Source: Microbacterium salitolerans (GTDB lineage: Bacteria > Actinomycetota > Actinomycetes > Actinomycetales > Microbacteriaceae). Taken from it: a stretch of DNA of 64,000 nucleotides. Shown in pieces: positions 25,672 through 33,465 of this stretch. The notes under the pieces are model-generated. The model was not told the origin of the DNA. It did not search any database and was given only the letters and a program-made list of their open reading frames with translations. The translations under genes and the position numbers were made by a program. Positions within the stretch are counted from its first letter, which is position 1; each line of letters begins with the position of its first letter. Location of the stretch: positions 1-64,000 of the forward strand of contig NZ_JAHKSH010000002.1 of NCBI RefSeq assembly GCF_019720895.1, in the 5' to 3' direction.

Positions 25672-25704
25672 GCCGTGCCGGTCGGCAGCGCCGACCGGCA
25701 CGGC
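25672..25704 (+). promoter_or_regulatory. 15-bp intercistronic stem-loop between binding-protein and permease genes
   Basis: GCCGTGCCGGTCGGC and its perfect complement are separated by the 3-nt loop AGC. The stem begins 14 nt after the receptor stop and ends 20 nt before the permease ATG, which has its own GAAGGA site. It probably protects the upstream mRNA or partly terminates transcription, as in other binding-protein operons. Confidence 0.65.
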
Positions 25705-25724
25705 CCGAGCTCCGAAGGACACGC

Positions 25725-26651
25725 ATGACCGCTCCTGACATCGCCGCGGCGCCGCCTCGTCGCCGACGCGCCTCGCGCCTCCGGATGCGCAACACCCTGC
25801 TCGGGTGGAGCTTCATCCTGCCGAACTTCCTCGGCTTCGCGCTGCTCACGCTCATCCCCGTGATCGCGCTGTTCTACATGTCGCTGACGGACTGGAACAT
25901 CTTCGGATCGATCGCGACGGCGCAGTTCCTCGGGTTCGAGAACTTCGAGCGCCTCCTCGGCGACGGCTCGTTCCGCACGTCCTTCGTCAACACCATCTAC
26001 TACACGGCCATGCACGTCCCGCTCACGATCGTCGTGTCGCTCGGGCTCGCGCTCCTTCTCAACCAGAAGCTGCGCGGCGTCGCGTTCTTCCGCACCGCCG
26101 CGTTCTTCCCCTACATCACCTCGATCGTCGCGATCGCCCTCGTCTGGAACCTCCTGCTCAGCCCCGAGTACGGTCCCGTGAACCAGCTCCTGGGCGCCGT
26201 CGGCATCCCCGGTCCCGGGTGGCTCACGTCGACGGACTGGGCGATGCCCGCCGTGGTGATCATCAGCACGTGGCGCGACATGGGCTACTACATGGTCCTG
26301 TTCATCGCCGGACTGCAGACCGTTCCGCCGGAGCTGTACGAGGCGGCGCGCGTCGACGGCGCGAACGCGTGGCAGCGCTTCTGGAACGTCACCCTTCCGT
26401 GCCTGCGCCCGACCATGTTCTTCGTGACCGTGATCCTCACGATCAACTCCCTCAAGGTCTTCGACCTCATCCTCGTGCTCACCCAGGGCGGTCCCGGCCA
26501 GTCGACCACGGTCATCAGCCAGTTCATCTTCAACAAGGGGTTCGAGGAGAACGACTTCGGCTACGCGTCCGCCGCGAGCGTCGTGCTGTTCGCCCTCTGC
26601 CTCGTGGTGACGATCGTCCAGTACATGTGGAACAAGAAGAGGAGCGTGTGA
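25725..26651 (+). CDS. Sugar ABC transporter permease, MalF/UgpA type
   Basis: A 308-residue permease with a basic cytoplasmic N-terminus ('PPRRRRASRLRMRN') and six TM helices. The EAA loop is 'LYEAARVDGANAWQRFWNVTLPCLRPTMFF', including the family G at the ATPase contact. A GAAGGA Shine-Dalgarno precedes the ATG. The stop overlaps the next ATG by one base (TGATG). No ATPase gene lies in this operon, so the importer probably borrows a shared MsiK-like ATPase encoded elsewhere, as is common in Actinobacteria. Confidence 0.92.
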   Translation: MTAPDIAAAPPRRRRASRLRMRNTLLGWSFILPNFLGFALLTLIPVIALFYMSLTDWNIFGSIATAQFLGFENFERLLGDGSFRTSFVNTIYYTAMHVPLTIVVSLGLALLLNQKLRGVAFFRTAAFFPYITSIVAIALVWNLLLSPEYGPVNQLLGAVGIPGPGWLTSTDWAMPAVVIISTWRDMGYYMVLFIAGLQTVPPELYEAARVDGANAWQRFWNVTLPCLRPTMFFVTVILTINSLKVFDLILVLTQGGPGQSTTVISQFIFNKGFEENDFGYASAASVVLFALCLVVTIVQYMWNKKRSV

Positions 26652-27547
26652 TGAGCGAGACCATGACCCTCGTCGCCCCGACCGCGCGGAAGAGGCCGCG
26701 GCCGGCGGGCAGCACGCAGTCGGCGTGGACGCGCGTCCGGCGCGGCCTGCTCTACGTGATCCTCATCGTCGCCGCGGCCGCCATGCTGACGCCGTTCTTC
26801 TGGATGCTCATGAGCTCGCTCAAGGACGCGAACTCCGTCTTCTCGGTCCCCGTGCGCTGGATCCCCGAGGTGTTCGTCTGGGAGAACTACCGCGCCATCT
26901 GGGAGGAGAGCGACATCCTCACCTGGGTGAAGAACACGCTCATCCTGTCGGTCACGGTGACGCTGCTCCAGGTGGTCACGGGCTCCTTCGCCGCCTACGG
27001 GTTCTCGCGGATCCGCTTCCCCGGACGGAACGCCCTGTTCCTGCTCTACGTCGCGACGATCGCCGTGCCGTGGCAGTCCTACATGATCCCGCAGTACATC
27101 ATGATCTCGAACACGCCCCTCATCGGGACCCTGTGGTCGATCGTCGCGCTCCAGACCTTCGGCGCGTTCGGCGTGTTCCTCATGAAGCAGTTCTACGAGA
27201 CGATCCCGGAGGAGATGAGCGAGGCGGGCCGCCTCGACGGGCTGAGCGAGTACGGGATCTGGTGGCGCATCATGGTGCCCCTGTCGATCCCCGCGGTCGC
27301 GAGCCTGTCGCTCCTCACCTTCGTGAACACGTGGAACGACTATCTCGGGCCGCTGCTGTATCTGCGCGATCCGAGCCTCTGGACCCTGCAGCTCGGTCTG
27401 CAGAACTTCGTCTCGAGCCTGTACGACGTCGACTACGGCGTGCTGTTCGCGGGGCTCGTGATCTCGGTCGTGCCCATCGCCGTGATCTTCCTCCTCGGCC
27501 AGCGGTTCTTCGTCGAGGGCATCGCCACGAGCGGCATGAAGGGCTGA
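26651..27547 (+). CDS. Sugar ABC transporter permease, MalG/UgpE type
   Basis: A 298-residue partner permease with six TM helices. It begins with a soluble segment rich in Arg, Pro and Thr, then 'GLLYVILIVAAAAMLTPFFW'. The EAA loop is 'EEMSEAGRLDGLSEYGIWWRIMVPLSIPA'. The C-terminal 'FLLGQRFFVEGIATSGMKG' is the usual end of MalG-like proteins, which contacts the ATPase. The start overlaps the preceding stop by one base. It is followed after 3 nt by the DUF624 gene. Confidence 0.92.
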   Translation: MSETMTLVAPTARKRPRPAGSTQSAWTRVRRGLLYVILIVAAAAMLTPFFWMLMSSLKDANSVFSVPVRWIPEVFVWENYRAIWEESDILTWVKNTLILSVTVTLLQVVTGSFAAYGFSRIRFPGRNALFLLYVATIAVPWQSYMIPQYIMISNTPLIGTLWSIVALQTFGAFGVFLMKQFYETIPEEMSEAGRLDGLSEYGIWWRIMVPLSIPAVASLSLLTFVNTWNDYLGPLLYLRDPSLWTLQLGLQNFVSSLYDVDYGVLFAGLVISVVPIAVIFLLGQRFFVEGIATSGMKG

Positions 27548-27550
27548 ACC

Positions 27551-28243
27551 GTGAAGCGCCTCTTCCCGCACGCGATGTACGAGACGCTGTTCGGCGTCGC
27601 ACAGCTCGTCCTCGTCGTGAACGCTCTCGTCGCCGTGATGTGCGCGCCGCTCGTCGTGCTTCTCGTGACGACGGATCCGTCGCTCGCGTGGCCGCTGTAC
27701 GCGCTCGCCGCGGCGCTCACCGGGCCGAGCATCGCGGGCGCGTTCTGCGCCTTCCGGGCGCACCGCGATGGGGAGCGCGGCGTCGTGCGCCCGTTCCTCC
27801 GCGGTGTCCGCGAGACGTGGCGGAGGGCGCTCGCGGTGAGTGCCCTCGTCGCCGCGATCGTGAGCGTCGCGCTCGTCGATGTCTTCGTGCTCGTGCCGAC
27901 CGGATACGGTGCCGTCGCCGCCCCCGTGCTCGTCGTGATCGCGGTGCTCGCCGTCGCGACCGGCATGAACGCGATCGCCGCACTGTCGGAGGTGCCGTCC
28001 GCCCGCCTCGTCGAGGTGCTGCGCGCCGCCGTCATCATGAGCGTGCGTCGGTGGCCCTTCGCGCTCGGCTCGCTGGCGGCGGCCGGTGTGCAGGTCGGAA
28101 TCTTCGTTCTGGCCCCCGCCCTCGCGGTGGGTCTGACGGCCGCCGCCTGCCTCTACGTCGTGTGGGCCGGCTCTCGGTACAGCCTGCAGCCGGTGCTCCG
28201 CCCGGCGCCCACGGCGCCGCGGGCCGCGGCCATGGCAGAGTGA
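27551..28243 (+). CDS. DUF624 (YesL-like) membrane protein
   Basis: A 230-residue integral membrane protein with about five or six TM helices, starting at the GTG 3 nt after the permease stop. It matches the DUF624/YesL family (PF04854): 'AMYETLFGVAQLVLVVNALVA' at the N-terminus and 'RDGERGVVRPFLRGVRETWR' between TM helices. In Bacillus, yesL heads the rhamnogalacturonan-use cluster and sits with ABC sugar importers, but its role is unknown. Here it is in the same place, directly after the permeases, supporting an auxiliary role in oligosaccharide uptake. Confidence 0.75.
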   Translation: MKRLFPHAMYETLFGVAQLVLVVNALVAVMCAPLVVLLVTTDPSLAWPLYALAAALTGPSIAGAFCAFRAHRDGERGVVRPFLRGVRETWRRALAVSALVAAIVSVALVDVFVLVPTGYGAVAAPVLVVIAVLAVATGMNAIAALSEVPSARLVEVLRAAVIMSVRRWPFALGSLAAAGVQVGIFVLAPALAVGLTAAACLYVVWAGSRYSLQPVLRPAPTAPRAAAMAE

Positions 28244-28248
28244 GCGCC

Positions 28249-28905
28249 ATGCGCGCCATCATCGCCGCCGGAACGGGCAGGTATGCCGACCCGTGGCACC
28301 CGTTCGTCGAGACGTCCGGGCTGATCGCCGAGGTTCTTGGAGAAGACGGCTGGGACGCCGTCGTCGATGACGACGTCGATCGGGCGCTGACGCGGCTCGA
28401 GGACGCGAATCTCCTCGTCGTCGATGCGGGGGATCCCTGGCGCAACGGCGAGACGGGGCGCGGCGCTCCCGATGCGTCGGTCGCCGGGCTCGACGCCGCT
28501 CTCGCGCGCGGCATCGGCGTGCTCGCGGTGCACAACGCCGTGTCGAGCCTGCGCGACTATCCCGCGTGGCGCGCGGCGATCGGCGGCGAGTGGATCGTGG
28601 GTCGCTCCGGGCACCCGCCGATCGGCGCGGCGACGTTCGCGATCGTCCGCCCGGACCACCCCGTGACGGCGGACATCGGCGATCTGCGGGTCTTCGACGA
28701 GCGCTACGCGCACCTCGACGTGGACGACGAGGCCGACGTGCTCGCGACGAGCGATGTCGACGGCGAGGCGCAGCCCGCGGTGTGGGCGCTCACGCGCGAG
28801 GAGGGACGCGCGGTCGTCTCGACCCTCGGGCACGACGCGCGCGCGTTCCGAGCGGAGAGCCACCGCGCGCTCCTCCAGGCCGCCGCCCGCTGGGCGACGG
28901 CCTGA
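28249..28905 (+). CDS. ThuA-like glutamine-amidotransferase-fold protein
   Basis: A 218-residue protein of the ThuA family (PF06283): 'RAIIAAGTGRYADPWHPFVE', 'DANLLVVDAGDPW', 'ALARGIGVLAVHNAVSSLRDYPAWRAAIGG' and 'ALTREEGRAVVSTLGHDARAF'. The family is linked to trehalose or sugar-acid utilisation, but the class-I amidotransferase Cys is not present here, so it is unlikely to be a glutaminase. The ATG at 28249 is chosen; a GTG at 28240 overlapping the previous stop (GTGA) is an equally possible start 3 codons earlier. It is the last gene of the carbohydrate operon. Confidence 0.75.
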   Translation: MRAIIAAGTGRYADPWHPFVETSGLIAEVLGEDGWDAVVDDDVDRALTRLEDANLLVVDAGDPWRNGETGRGAPDASVAGLDAALARGIGVLAVHNAVSSLRDYPAWRAAIGGEWIVGRSGHPPIGAATFAIVRPDHPVTADIGDLRVFDERYAHLDVDDEADVLATSDVDGEAQPAVWALTREEGRAVVSTLGHDARAFRAESHRALLQAAARWATA

Positions 28906-28958
28906 CGGCGTTCATTGCGAAGAACGACGCTCCCAGCGCCGGGTCGGCTGGCGCGCGT

Positions 28959-28964
28959 TACCGT
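28959..28964 (+). promoter_or_regulatory. -10-like box TACCGT for a leaderless flavin reductase gene
   Basis: TACCGT is followed by six bases and the ATG at 28971. No Shine-Dalgarno is seen. Confidence 0.5.
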
Positions 28965-28970
28965 CGTCGT

Positions 28971-29477
28971 ATGCAGGAGAATGCTCTCGAGCGCGCGGCG
29001 CACTTCAAGTCGATCTTCCGGGTGCACCCCGCTGGGGTGACCATCATCACGGCGATGACCGACGACGGGCCCGTCGGCCTCACGGCATCGAGCGTCGCGT
29101 CGGTGGCGGTCGATCCTCCGGCGATCTCGTTCTCGGTCACGCGCGCGACGGGGACGGCGGGGGCGCTTCTGCGCGCCGACGAGCTGCAGGTGCACTTCCT
29201 CGCGCCCGAACACGTCGCGACCGCCAGCCAGTTCGCCGTCTCCGGCGGGGAGCGGTTCACGCCGGAGCAGGGCTGGACCTTCGACGAAGACGGAGCCCCG
29301 CGCCTCGCGGGAGCCCGCGCGCGTCTCCGCGGCGAGACGCGCGATACGCTCCGCGTCGGCGGATCCGTCCTCGTGATTGCCGAGGTGACGGGCATCGAGG
29401 CGGGCGAGGACGCGCATCCGCTTCTGTTCGCCGACCGCACGTTCTACGACTTCGACCCGCAGCTCGGGGTCGTCTGA
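28971..29477 (+). CDS. Flavin reductase-like FMN-binding protein
   Basis: A 168-residue protein with the split-barrel FMN-binding fold of flavin reductases (PF01613): 'FRVHPAGVTIITAMTDDGPVGLTASSVASVAVDPPAISFSV' is the family core, followed by 'VHFLAPEHVATASQFA' and the C-terminal 'FADRTFYDF'. It would reduce free FMN or FAD with NAD(P)H for a partner monooxygenase; no partner is nearby. The ATG is fixed by the TACCGT box 6 nt before it. It is convergent with the antiporter gene, with only 4 nt between stops. Confidence 0.85.
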   Translation: MQENALERAAHFKSIFRVHPAGVTIITAMTDDGPVGLTASSVASVAVDPPAISFSVTRATGTAGALLRADELQVHFLAPEHVATASQFAVSGGERFTPEQGWTFDEDGAPRLAGARARLRGETRDTLRVGGSVLVIAEVTGIEAGEDAHPLLFADRTFYDFDPQLGVV

Positions 29478-29481
29478 CGCG

Positions 29482-31077
29482 TCAGATCGTCGGGCCGCCG
29501 TCGAGCGACTCGATCGTCTGGTCGGCGAGGGCCGTGCCAGCGCTGCCGAAGAGGTGGAACACGGCGTTCGCGCCGTGCTCCGCGAGTTCCGCGACGTCGT
29601 GATCGTTCTGCGCGACGGCGGCGACGGTTCCGGTGAACCCGTTCGTGCGGAGCATCTCGAGGGCGTCGATGTTGGACGTGTGGAAGGGCATGGCGAGGAT
29701 CGCGATCTGCACCTGGTGCGAGCTGCTCACCCGGTTCCAGAAGTCGGAGTCCGTCGCGTCGGCCTGCAGCACCTCCACGCCCTTCCGGCGCAGCTTGTCG
29801 ACGCGCGTCGCGTCGTGTTCGATGCCGAGCGCCTCGACGCCGTGGCCGTCGCGCAGCCGCGCGTACGCCGCGCGCCCGACCCGTCCCATGCCGAGGACGA
29901 GGGCCTCGGCATGGCCGATGTCGATGGGGCGATCCTCGGGGTGCATGCGGGCCGGGTCCTGCGCCGGCATGCGCCCGGCGAGGCGCTCCGCGATGCGCAC
30001 GCCGCGCGCGTTGAGGACGGCGGACAGGACGAAGCTGATCGCGACCGCCAGCGCCAGGACGGTGACCCAGCCCTCCGAGATGAGGCCGACCGACGTGCCG
30101 GTCACCGCCACGATGAGGCCGAACTCCGAGTAGTTCGCCATGACGAGCGACGTGAGCCACGATGTGCGGTGTCGCATGCCCATCGCCCAGAGCAGTGCGA
30201 CATACAGCAGCGTCTGGAGGGGGAGGAGCACGAGGAGGATCGCGGCCAGCGCCAGATGCTCGAGCGTCGGGACGCCGCTCAACCCGATGTTGAGGAAGAA
30301 CGCCACGAGCAGCAGCTCCTTGACGCTCAGCAGCCGGTGAGAGAGATCGTTCGCGCCCGCATGGCTGGCGAGGAGGGTGCCGAGGATGAGGGCGCCGAGG
30401 TCGCCCTTGAGCCCGACGGCCTCGAAGAGGGCGTAGCCGGGAACGAGCGCGAGCACGATGCCGTAGAGGACCTGCAGGTCGGGCGACTCGATGCGATCCC
30501 AGATCCGCCGGAACACCCACGCGGCGGGGAGGAGCGCGAGCAGGGCGAAGGCCCACGGTGAGGGCACCTCGCCGTTCGCGATCGTGAGGAACACGACCGC
30601 CGCGATGTCCTGCATGACGAGCACGCCGACCGCGATGCGCCCGTAGGTGGCCGTCACATCCGAACGGTCGTCGAGCACCTTCACGACGAACACGGTCGAC
30701 GAGAACGACAGGCCGAAGCCGATGAGCGCCCACGTGCCGAGATCCGTTCCGGCGAGCATGCCGATCCCGAGCGGTGCGAGGAGGGCGAGGAACCCGATCC
30801 CGAGCGCCGTCGACACGAGCATGTGCGTGCCGTTCGTCAGCCAGATCTCCTTGCGGAGCAGCGTGCGCACGTCGAGCTTGAGACCGATGCCGAACAGCAG
30901 GAGCGTGACGCCGAGATCCGCGGCCTCCTCGACCAGCGGGAGGTCGTCGATGCCGCTCGCTCCGAGGGCGAAGCCCGCCGCGAGGAAGCCGACGAGCGGA
31001 GGAAGGCGCAGGAGAACGGCTCCGAGCCCGAGTGCGAACGCGACGGCCAGGTAGATCGCCGCCGTCGTCGTGAACAT
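29482..31077 (-). CDS. CPA2-family cation:proton antiporter with C-terminal TrkA-N domain (KefB-like)
   Basis: A 531-residue membrane protein. Residues 1-375 form about twelve TM helices ('IYLAVAFALGLGAVLLRLPP', 'GIGLKLDVRTLLRKE', 'FGLSFSSTVFVVKVLDDRS', typical of Na+/H+ exchanger PF00999). From about residue 408 a Rossmann TrkA-N domain follows ('EALVLGMGRVGRAAYARLRD', then 'QADATDSDFWNRV'), which senses nucleotide or redox state. Proposed role: K+/H+ or Na+/H+ exchange in pH and electrophile defence. No Shine-Dalgarno is present; TAGAAT lies exactly 6 nt before the ATG, the clearest leaderless promoter in the window. It is divergent from the NmrA-like gene. Confidence 0.88.
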   Translation of the reverse strand: MFTTTAAIYLAVAFALGLGAVLLRLPPLVGFLAAGFALGASGIDDLPLVEEAADLGVTLLLFGIGLKLDVRTLLRKEIWLTNGTHMLVSTALGIGFLALLAPLGIGMLAGTDLGTWALIGFGLSFSSTVFVVKVLDDRSDVTATYGRIAVGVLVMQDIAAVVFLTIANGEVPSPWAFALLALLPAAWVFRRIWDRIESPDLQVLYGIVLALVPGYALFEAVGLKGDLGALILGTLLASHAGANDLSHRLLSVKELLLVAFFLNIGLSGVPTLEHLALAAILLVLLPLQTLLYVALLWAMGMRHRTSWLTSLVMANYSEFGLIVAVTGTSVGLISEGWVTVLALAVAISFVLSAVLNARGVRIAERLAGRMPAQDPARMHPEDRPIDIGHAEALVLGMGRVGRAAYARLRDGHGVEALGIEHDATRVDKLRRKGVEVLQADATDSDFWNRVSSSHQVQIAILAMPFHTSNIDALEMLRTNGFTGTVAAVAQNDHDVAELAEHGANAVFHLFGSAGTALADQTIESLDGGPTI

Positions 31078-31083
31078 GGGGGG

Positions 31084-31089
31084 ATTCTA
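31084..31089 (-). promoter_or_regulatory. -10 box TAGAAT for the leaderless antiporter gene
   Basis: On the minus strand TAGAAT is followed by six C residues and the ATG at 31077. The box matches the TANNNT consensus very well. Confidence 0.55.
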
Positions 31090-31171
31090 TGGGCCGGGAG
31101 AGGAGGGAACATCTTGCGCGGTGACGTGGTTGTCTCGTGGCGCACCCATTCGCATCGATTCAGGAGGTCTC

Positions 31172-31816
31172 ATGACCCGCATCGCCGTGCTCGGAGGAAC
31201 CGGCTACGCCGGAGGACACATCGTCGACGCCGCACTGACGAAGGGGCTCGATGTCGTGTCGTACAGCCGCTCCGCGCCGGACGCGCCCCGCGAAGGCGTC
31301 GAGTACCGCCAGGCCGACGTGACGGACGCGGGCGTCGCCGCGCAGATCGCGGCGGACGTCGACGTCATCGTCTCGACCCTCGCACCGCGCGGCGACATGC
31401 TCGGCGCGGTGCGCCCCGCGACCGCGCAGCTCGCGACTGCCGCAGCGGCCGCGGGCACCCGTCTTGGCGTCGTGGGCGGCGCCGGATCCCTGTTCGTCGC
31501 GGAGGGCGGACAGAAGGTCATCGACACCGACGGCTTCCCCGACGAGGTCAAGCCCGAAGCGCGCGAGGCCGAGGCCGTTCTCGAGGACCTGCGCGCGGCG
31601 GATGAGGCGCTGGACTGGTTCTTCCTGAGCCCCGCCGCCGGCTTCGGCTCCTACGCGCCGGGCGAGGCGACCGGAACGTACCGCATGGGCGGCGACGTGC
31701 TCCTCACGGACGACGACGGCAACTCCTTCATCTCCGGGGCCGACTTCGGCCTCGCGGTCATCGACGAGGTCGTCTCGCCGGCGCATCGCCGCGCGCGCTT
31801 CACCGTCGCCTCCTGA
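31172..31816 (+). CDS. NAD(P)-binding NmrA-like/atypical SDR protein
   Basis: A 214-residue single Rossmann domain. The N-terminal dinucleotide motif is 'RIAVLGGTGYAGGHIVDAAL'; 'YRQADVTDAGVAAQIAADVDVIVSTLAP' and 'GVVGGAGSLFV' are the expected later strands. It lacks the Tyr-x-x-x-Lys catalytic pair of classical SDRs, placing it with NmrA/BVR-B-like proteins that act as redox sensors or minor reductases. A perfect AGGAGGT Shine-Dalgarno precedes the ATG at 31172. It ends at a strong bidirectional terminator. Confidence 0.82.
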   Translation: MTRIAVLGGTGYAGGHIVDAALTKGLDVVSYSRSAPDAPREGVEYRQADVTDAGVAAQIAADVDVIVSTLAPRGDMLGAVRPATAQLATAAAAAGTRLGVVGGAGSLFVAEGGQKVIDTDGFPDEVKPEAREAEAVLEDLRAADEALDWFFLSPAAGFGSYAPGEATGTYRMGGDVLLTDDDGNSFISGADFGLAVIDEVVSPAHRRARFTVAS

Positions 31817-31821
31817 GGTTC

Positions 31822-31850
31822 CCGTGCGGGCGGCGACGCCGCCCGCACGG
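31822..31850. terminator. Bidirectional terminator between NmrA-like and AGCS genes
   Basis: CCGTGCGGGCGGC and GCCGCCCGCACGG (13 bp, perfect) flank the 3-nt loop GAC, in the 40-bp gap between convergent stops. Confidence 0.75.
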
Positions 31851-31856
31851 ACCGGC

Positions 31857-33356
31857 TCACGTCCGGACGAGCCGCTCCTCCCAGTAGCTCGCGCCGCGGA
31901 TCCCGAGGAGCGTCGGGTCGAACTGCGGGTCGAGACCGCTTTTCCGCTGGCGCTCGAAGTCGCGCAGCGCCGCCAGGGCGGGGCGCTGCAGGATCAGCAC
32001 GGCGACGATGTTGAGCCAGGCCATGAGCCCCACGCCGATGTCGCCGAGTGCCCACGCATCCGTCGCCGTCGTCGTCGCTCCGAACACGCAGGCGACGAGC
32101 AGGGCGGCCTGCATGATGCGCAGGACGACGGAGCGCGCGCCCGCGTCGGGCACCTTCGCGAGGAGGAACTTGAGGTTCGTCTCGGCCATGTAGTAGTACG
32201 CGACGATCGTCGTGAACGCGAAGAAGGCGAGCGACACGGCGATGAACGTGGCGCCGAGACCTGGCATCAGCGTGTCGAATCCGGCCTGGGCGAACCCCGG
32301 CCCGACGGCCACCGTCTTCGAGAGGCCGCCGGCGCCCTCGTGGAGGACGGGTCCGTCTTCCGCTCCGTTCGCGAACACGCGGTACATGCCGGTCGAGAGG
32401 ATCATGAACGCCGTCGCGGAGCACACGAAGAGCGTGTCGATGTAGACGGCGCCTGCCTGCACGAGCCCCTGCTTCGCGGGGTGGGACACCTCGGCCGCGG
32501 CGGCCGCGTGCGGCCCCGTGCCCTGACCCGCCTCATTCGAGTAAATGCCGCGCTTGACGCCCCACTCGACCGCGGATCCGACGATCGCGCCGAATGTCGC
32601 GTTCAGCCCGAACGCCGACGAGAAGATGAGCGAGAGGACGTCGCCGATCATGTGCGCGTTGACGAAGACGATGACGATGGCCAGCAGGATGTAGACGATC
32701 GCCATGAACGGCACGACGATCGACGTGAAGTTCGCGATGCGCTTGACGCCGCCGAGGATGATGAATCCGAGCACGATCACGATGCCGACGCCCGTGACCC
32801 ACGGCTCGACGCCCCACGCGTGGTCGATCGCGGCCGCCATGCCGTTCGCCTGCACGCCGGGCATGAACAGCGCGAGCGCGAGGACCGACACGAACGCGAA
32901 CACCGACGCGTACACGTTGAACAGCCCGCGGGCGCGCGTGTGACGGAAGGCCTTCGCGAGATAGTACGCGGGGCCCCCACGATACTCGCCCGTGTCGCGG
33001 TCGCGCTCCTTGTAGACCTGACCGAGCGTCGACTCGATGAACGATGTCGACGCTCCGAGGAACGCGACGGTCCACATCCAGAACACGGCGCCGGGCCCGC
33101 CGAACGCGATGGCGGTCGCGACGCCCGCGATGTTGCCAGTGCCGACGCGGCCCGACAGCGACATCGCCAGTGCCTGGAACGACGAGACGCCGTCGGCGGA
33201 TCGGGTGCCGCGGAACGTCTGCCGGAACATCTCCGGAAGCTGACGCACCTGGACGAGACGGGTGCGGATCGTGAAGAACACGCCCACCGCGAGGCAGAGG
33301 TACACGAGGGCGGGGGACCAGATGATGCTGTTGGCCCATGAGATGACGTCCGACAC
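31857..33356 (-). CDS. Sodium:alanine/glycine symporter (AGCS family)
   Basis: A 499-residue transporter with about eleven TM helices, importing alanine or glycine with Na+ or H+. Family motifs: 'SSFQALAMSLSGRVGTGNIAGVATAIAFGGPGAVFWMW', 'TLGQVYKERD', 'EYRGGPAYYLAKA', 'GIYSNEAGQGTGPHAAAAAEVSHPAKQGLVQ' and 'DTLFVCSATAFMIL'. The GTG at 33356 is used because AAAGGAG lies 4 nt upstream; an in-frame ATG at 33395 lacks a ribosome site. It is divergent from pepN. Confidence 0.92.
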   Translation of the reverse strand: MSDVISWANSIIWSPALVYLCLAVGVFFTIRTRLVQVRQLPEMFRQTFRGTRSADGVSSFQALAMSLSGRVGTGNIAGVATAIAFGGPGAVFWMWTVAFLGASTSFIESTLGQVYKERDRDTGEYRGGPAYYLAKAFRHTRARGLFNVYASVFAFVSVLALALFMPGVQANGMAAAIDHAWGVEPWVTGVGIVIVLGFIILGGVKRIANFTSIVVPFMAIVYILLAIVIVFVNAHMIGDVLSLIFSSAFGLNATFGAIVGSAVEWGVKRGIYSNEAGQGTGPHAAAAAEVSHPAKQGLVQAGAVYIDTLFVCSATAFMILSTGMYRVFANGAEDGPVLHEGAGGLSKTVAVGPGFAQAGFDTLMPGLGATFIAVSLAFFAFTTIVAYYYMAETNLKFLLAKVPDAGARSVVLRIMQAALLVACVFGATTTATDAWALGDIGVGLMAWLNIVAVLILQRPALAALRDFERQRKSGLDPQFDPTLLGIRGASYWEERLVRT

Positions 33357-33453
33357 GGAGCTCCTTTCGGCGGATGCCGGGCGGAGGGGAATCACCCGGC
33401 ACGAGAGAACACGGTAGTGCCTGTTCGGCGCGGCGCATGGCCGCGTGGTTTCC

Positions 33454-33459
33454 TACGAT
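33454..33459 (+). promoter_or_regulatory. -10-like box TACGAT for leaderless pepN
   Basis: TACGAT is followed by six bases and the ATG at 33466, within the 109-bp divergent region shared with the alanine symporter. Confidence 0.5.
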
Positions 33460-33465
33460 GGGGAG

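Noticed and set aside
18285-28905. Reading the carbohydrate locus as a secondary-metabolite cluster
   Set aside because: No synthase, synthetase, glycosyltransferase or tailoring enzyme is present; the receptor, permeases and lyase-like proteins fit uptake and catabolism.
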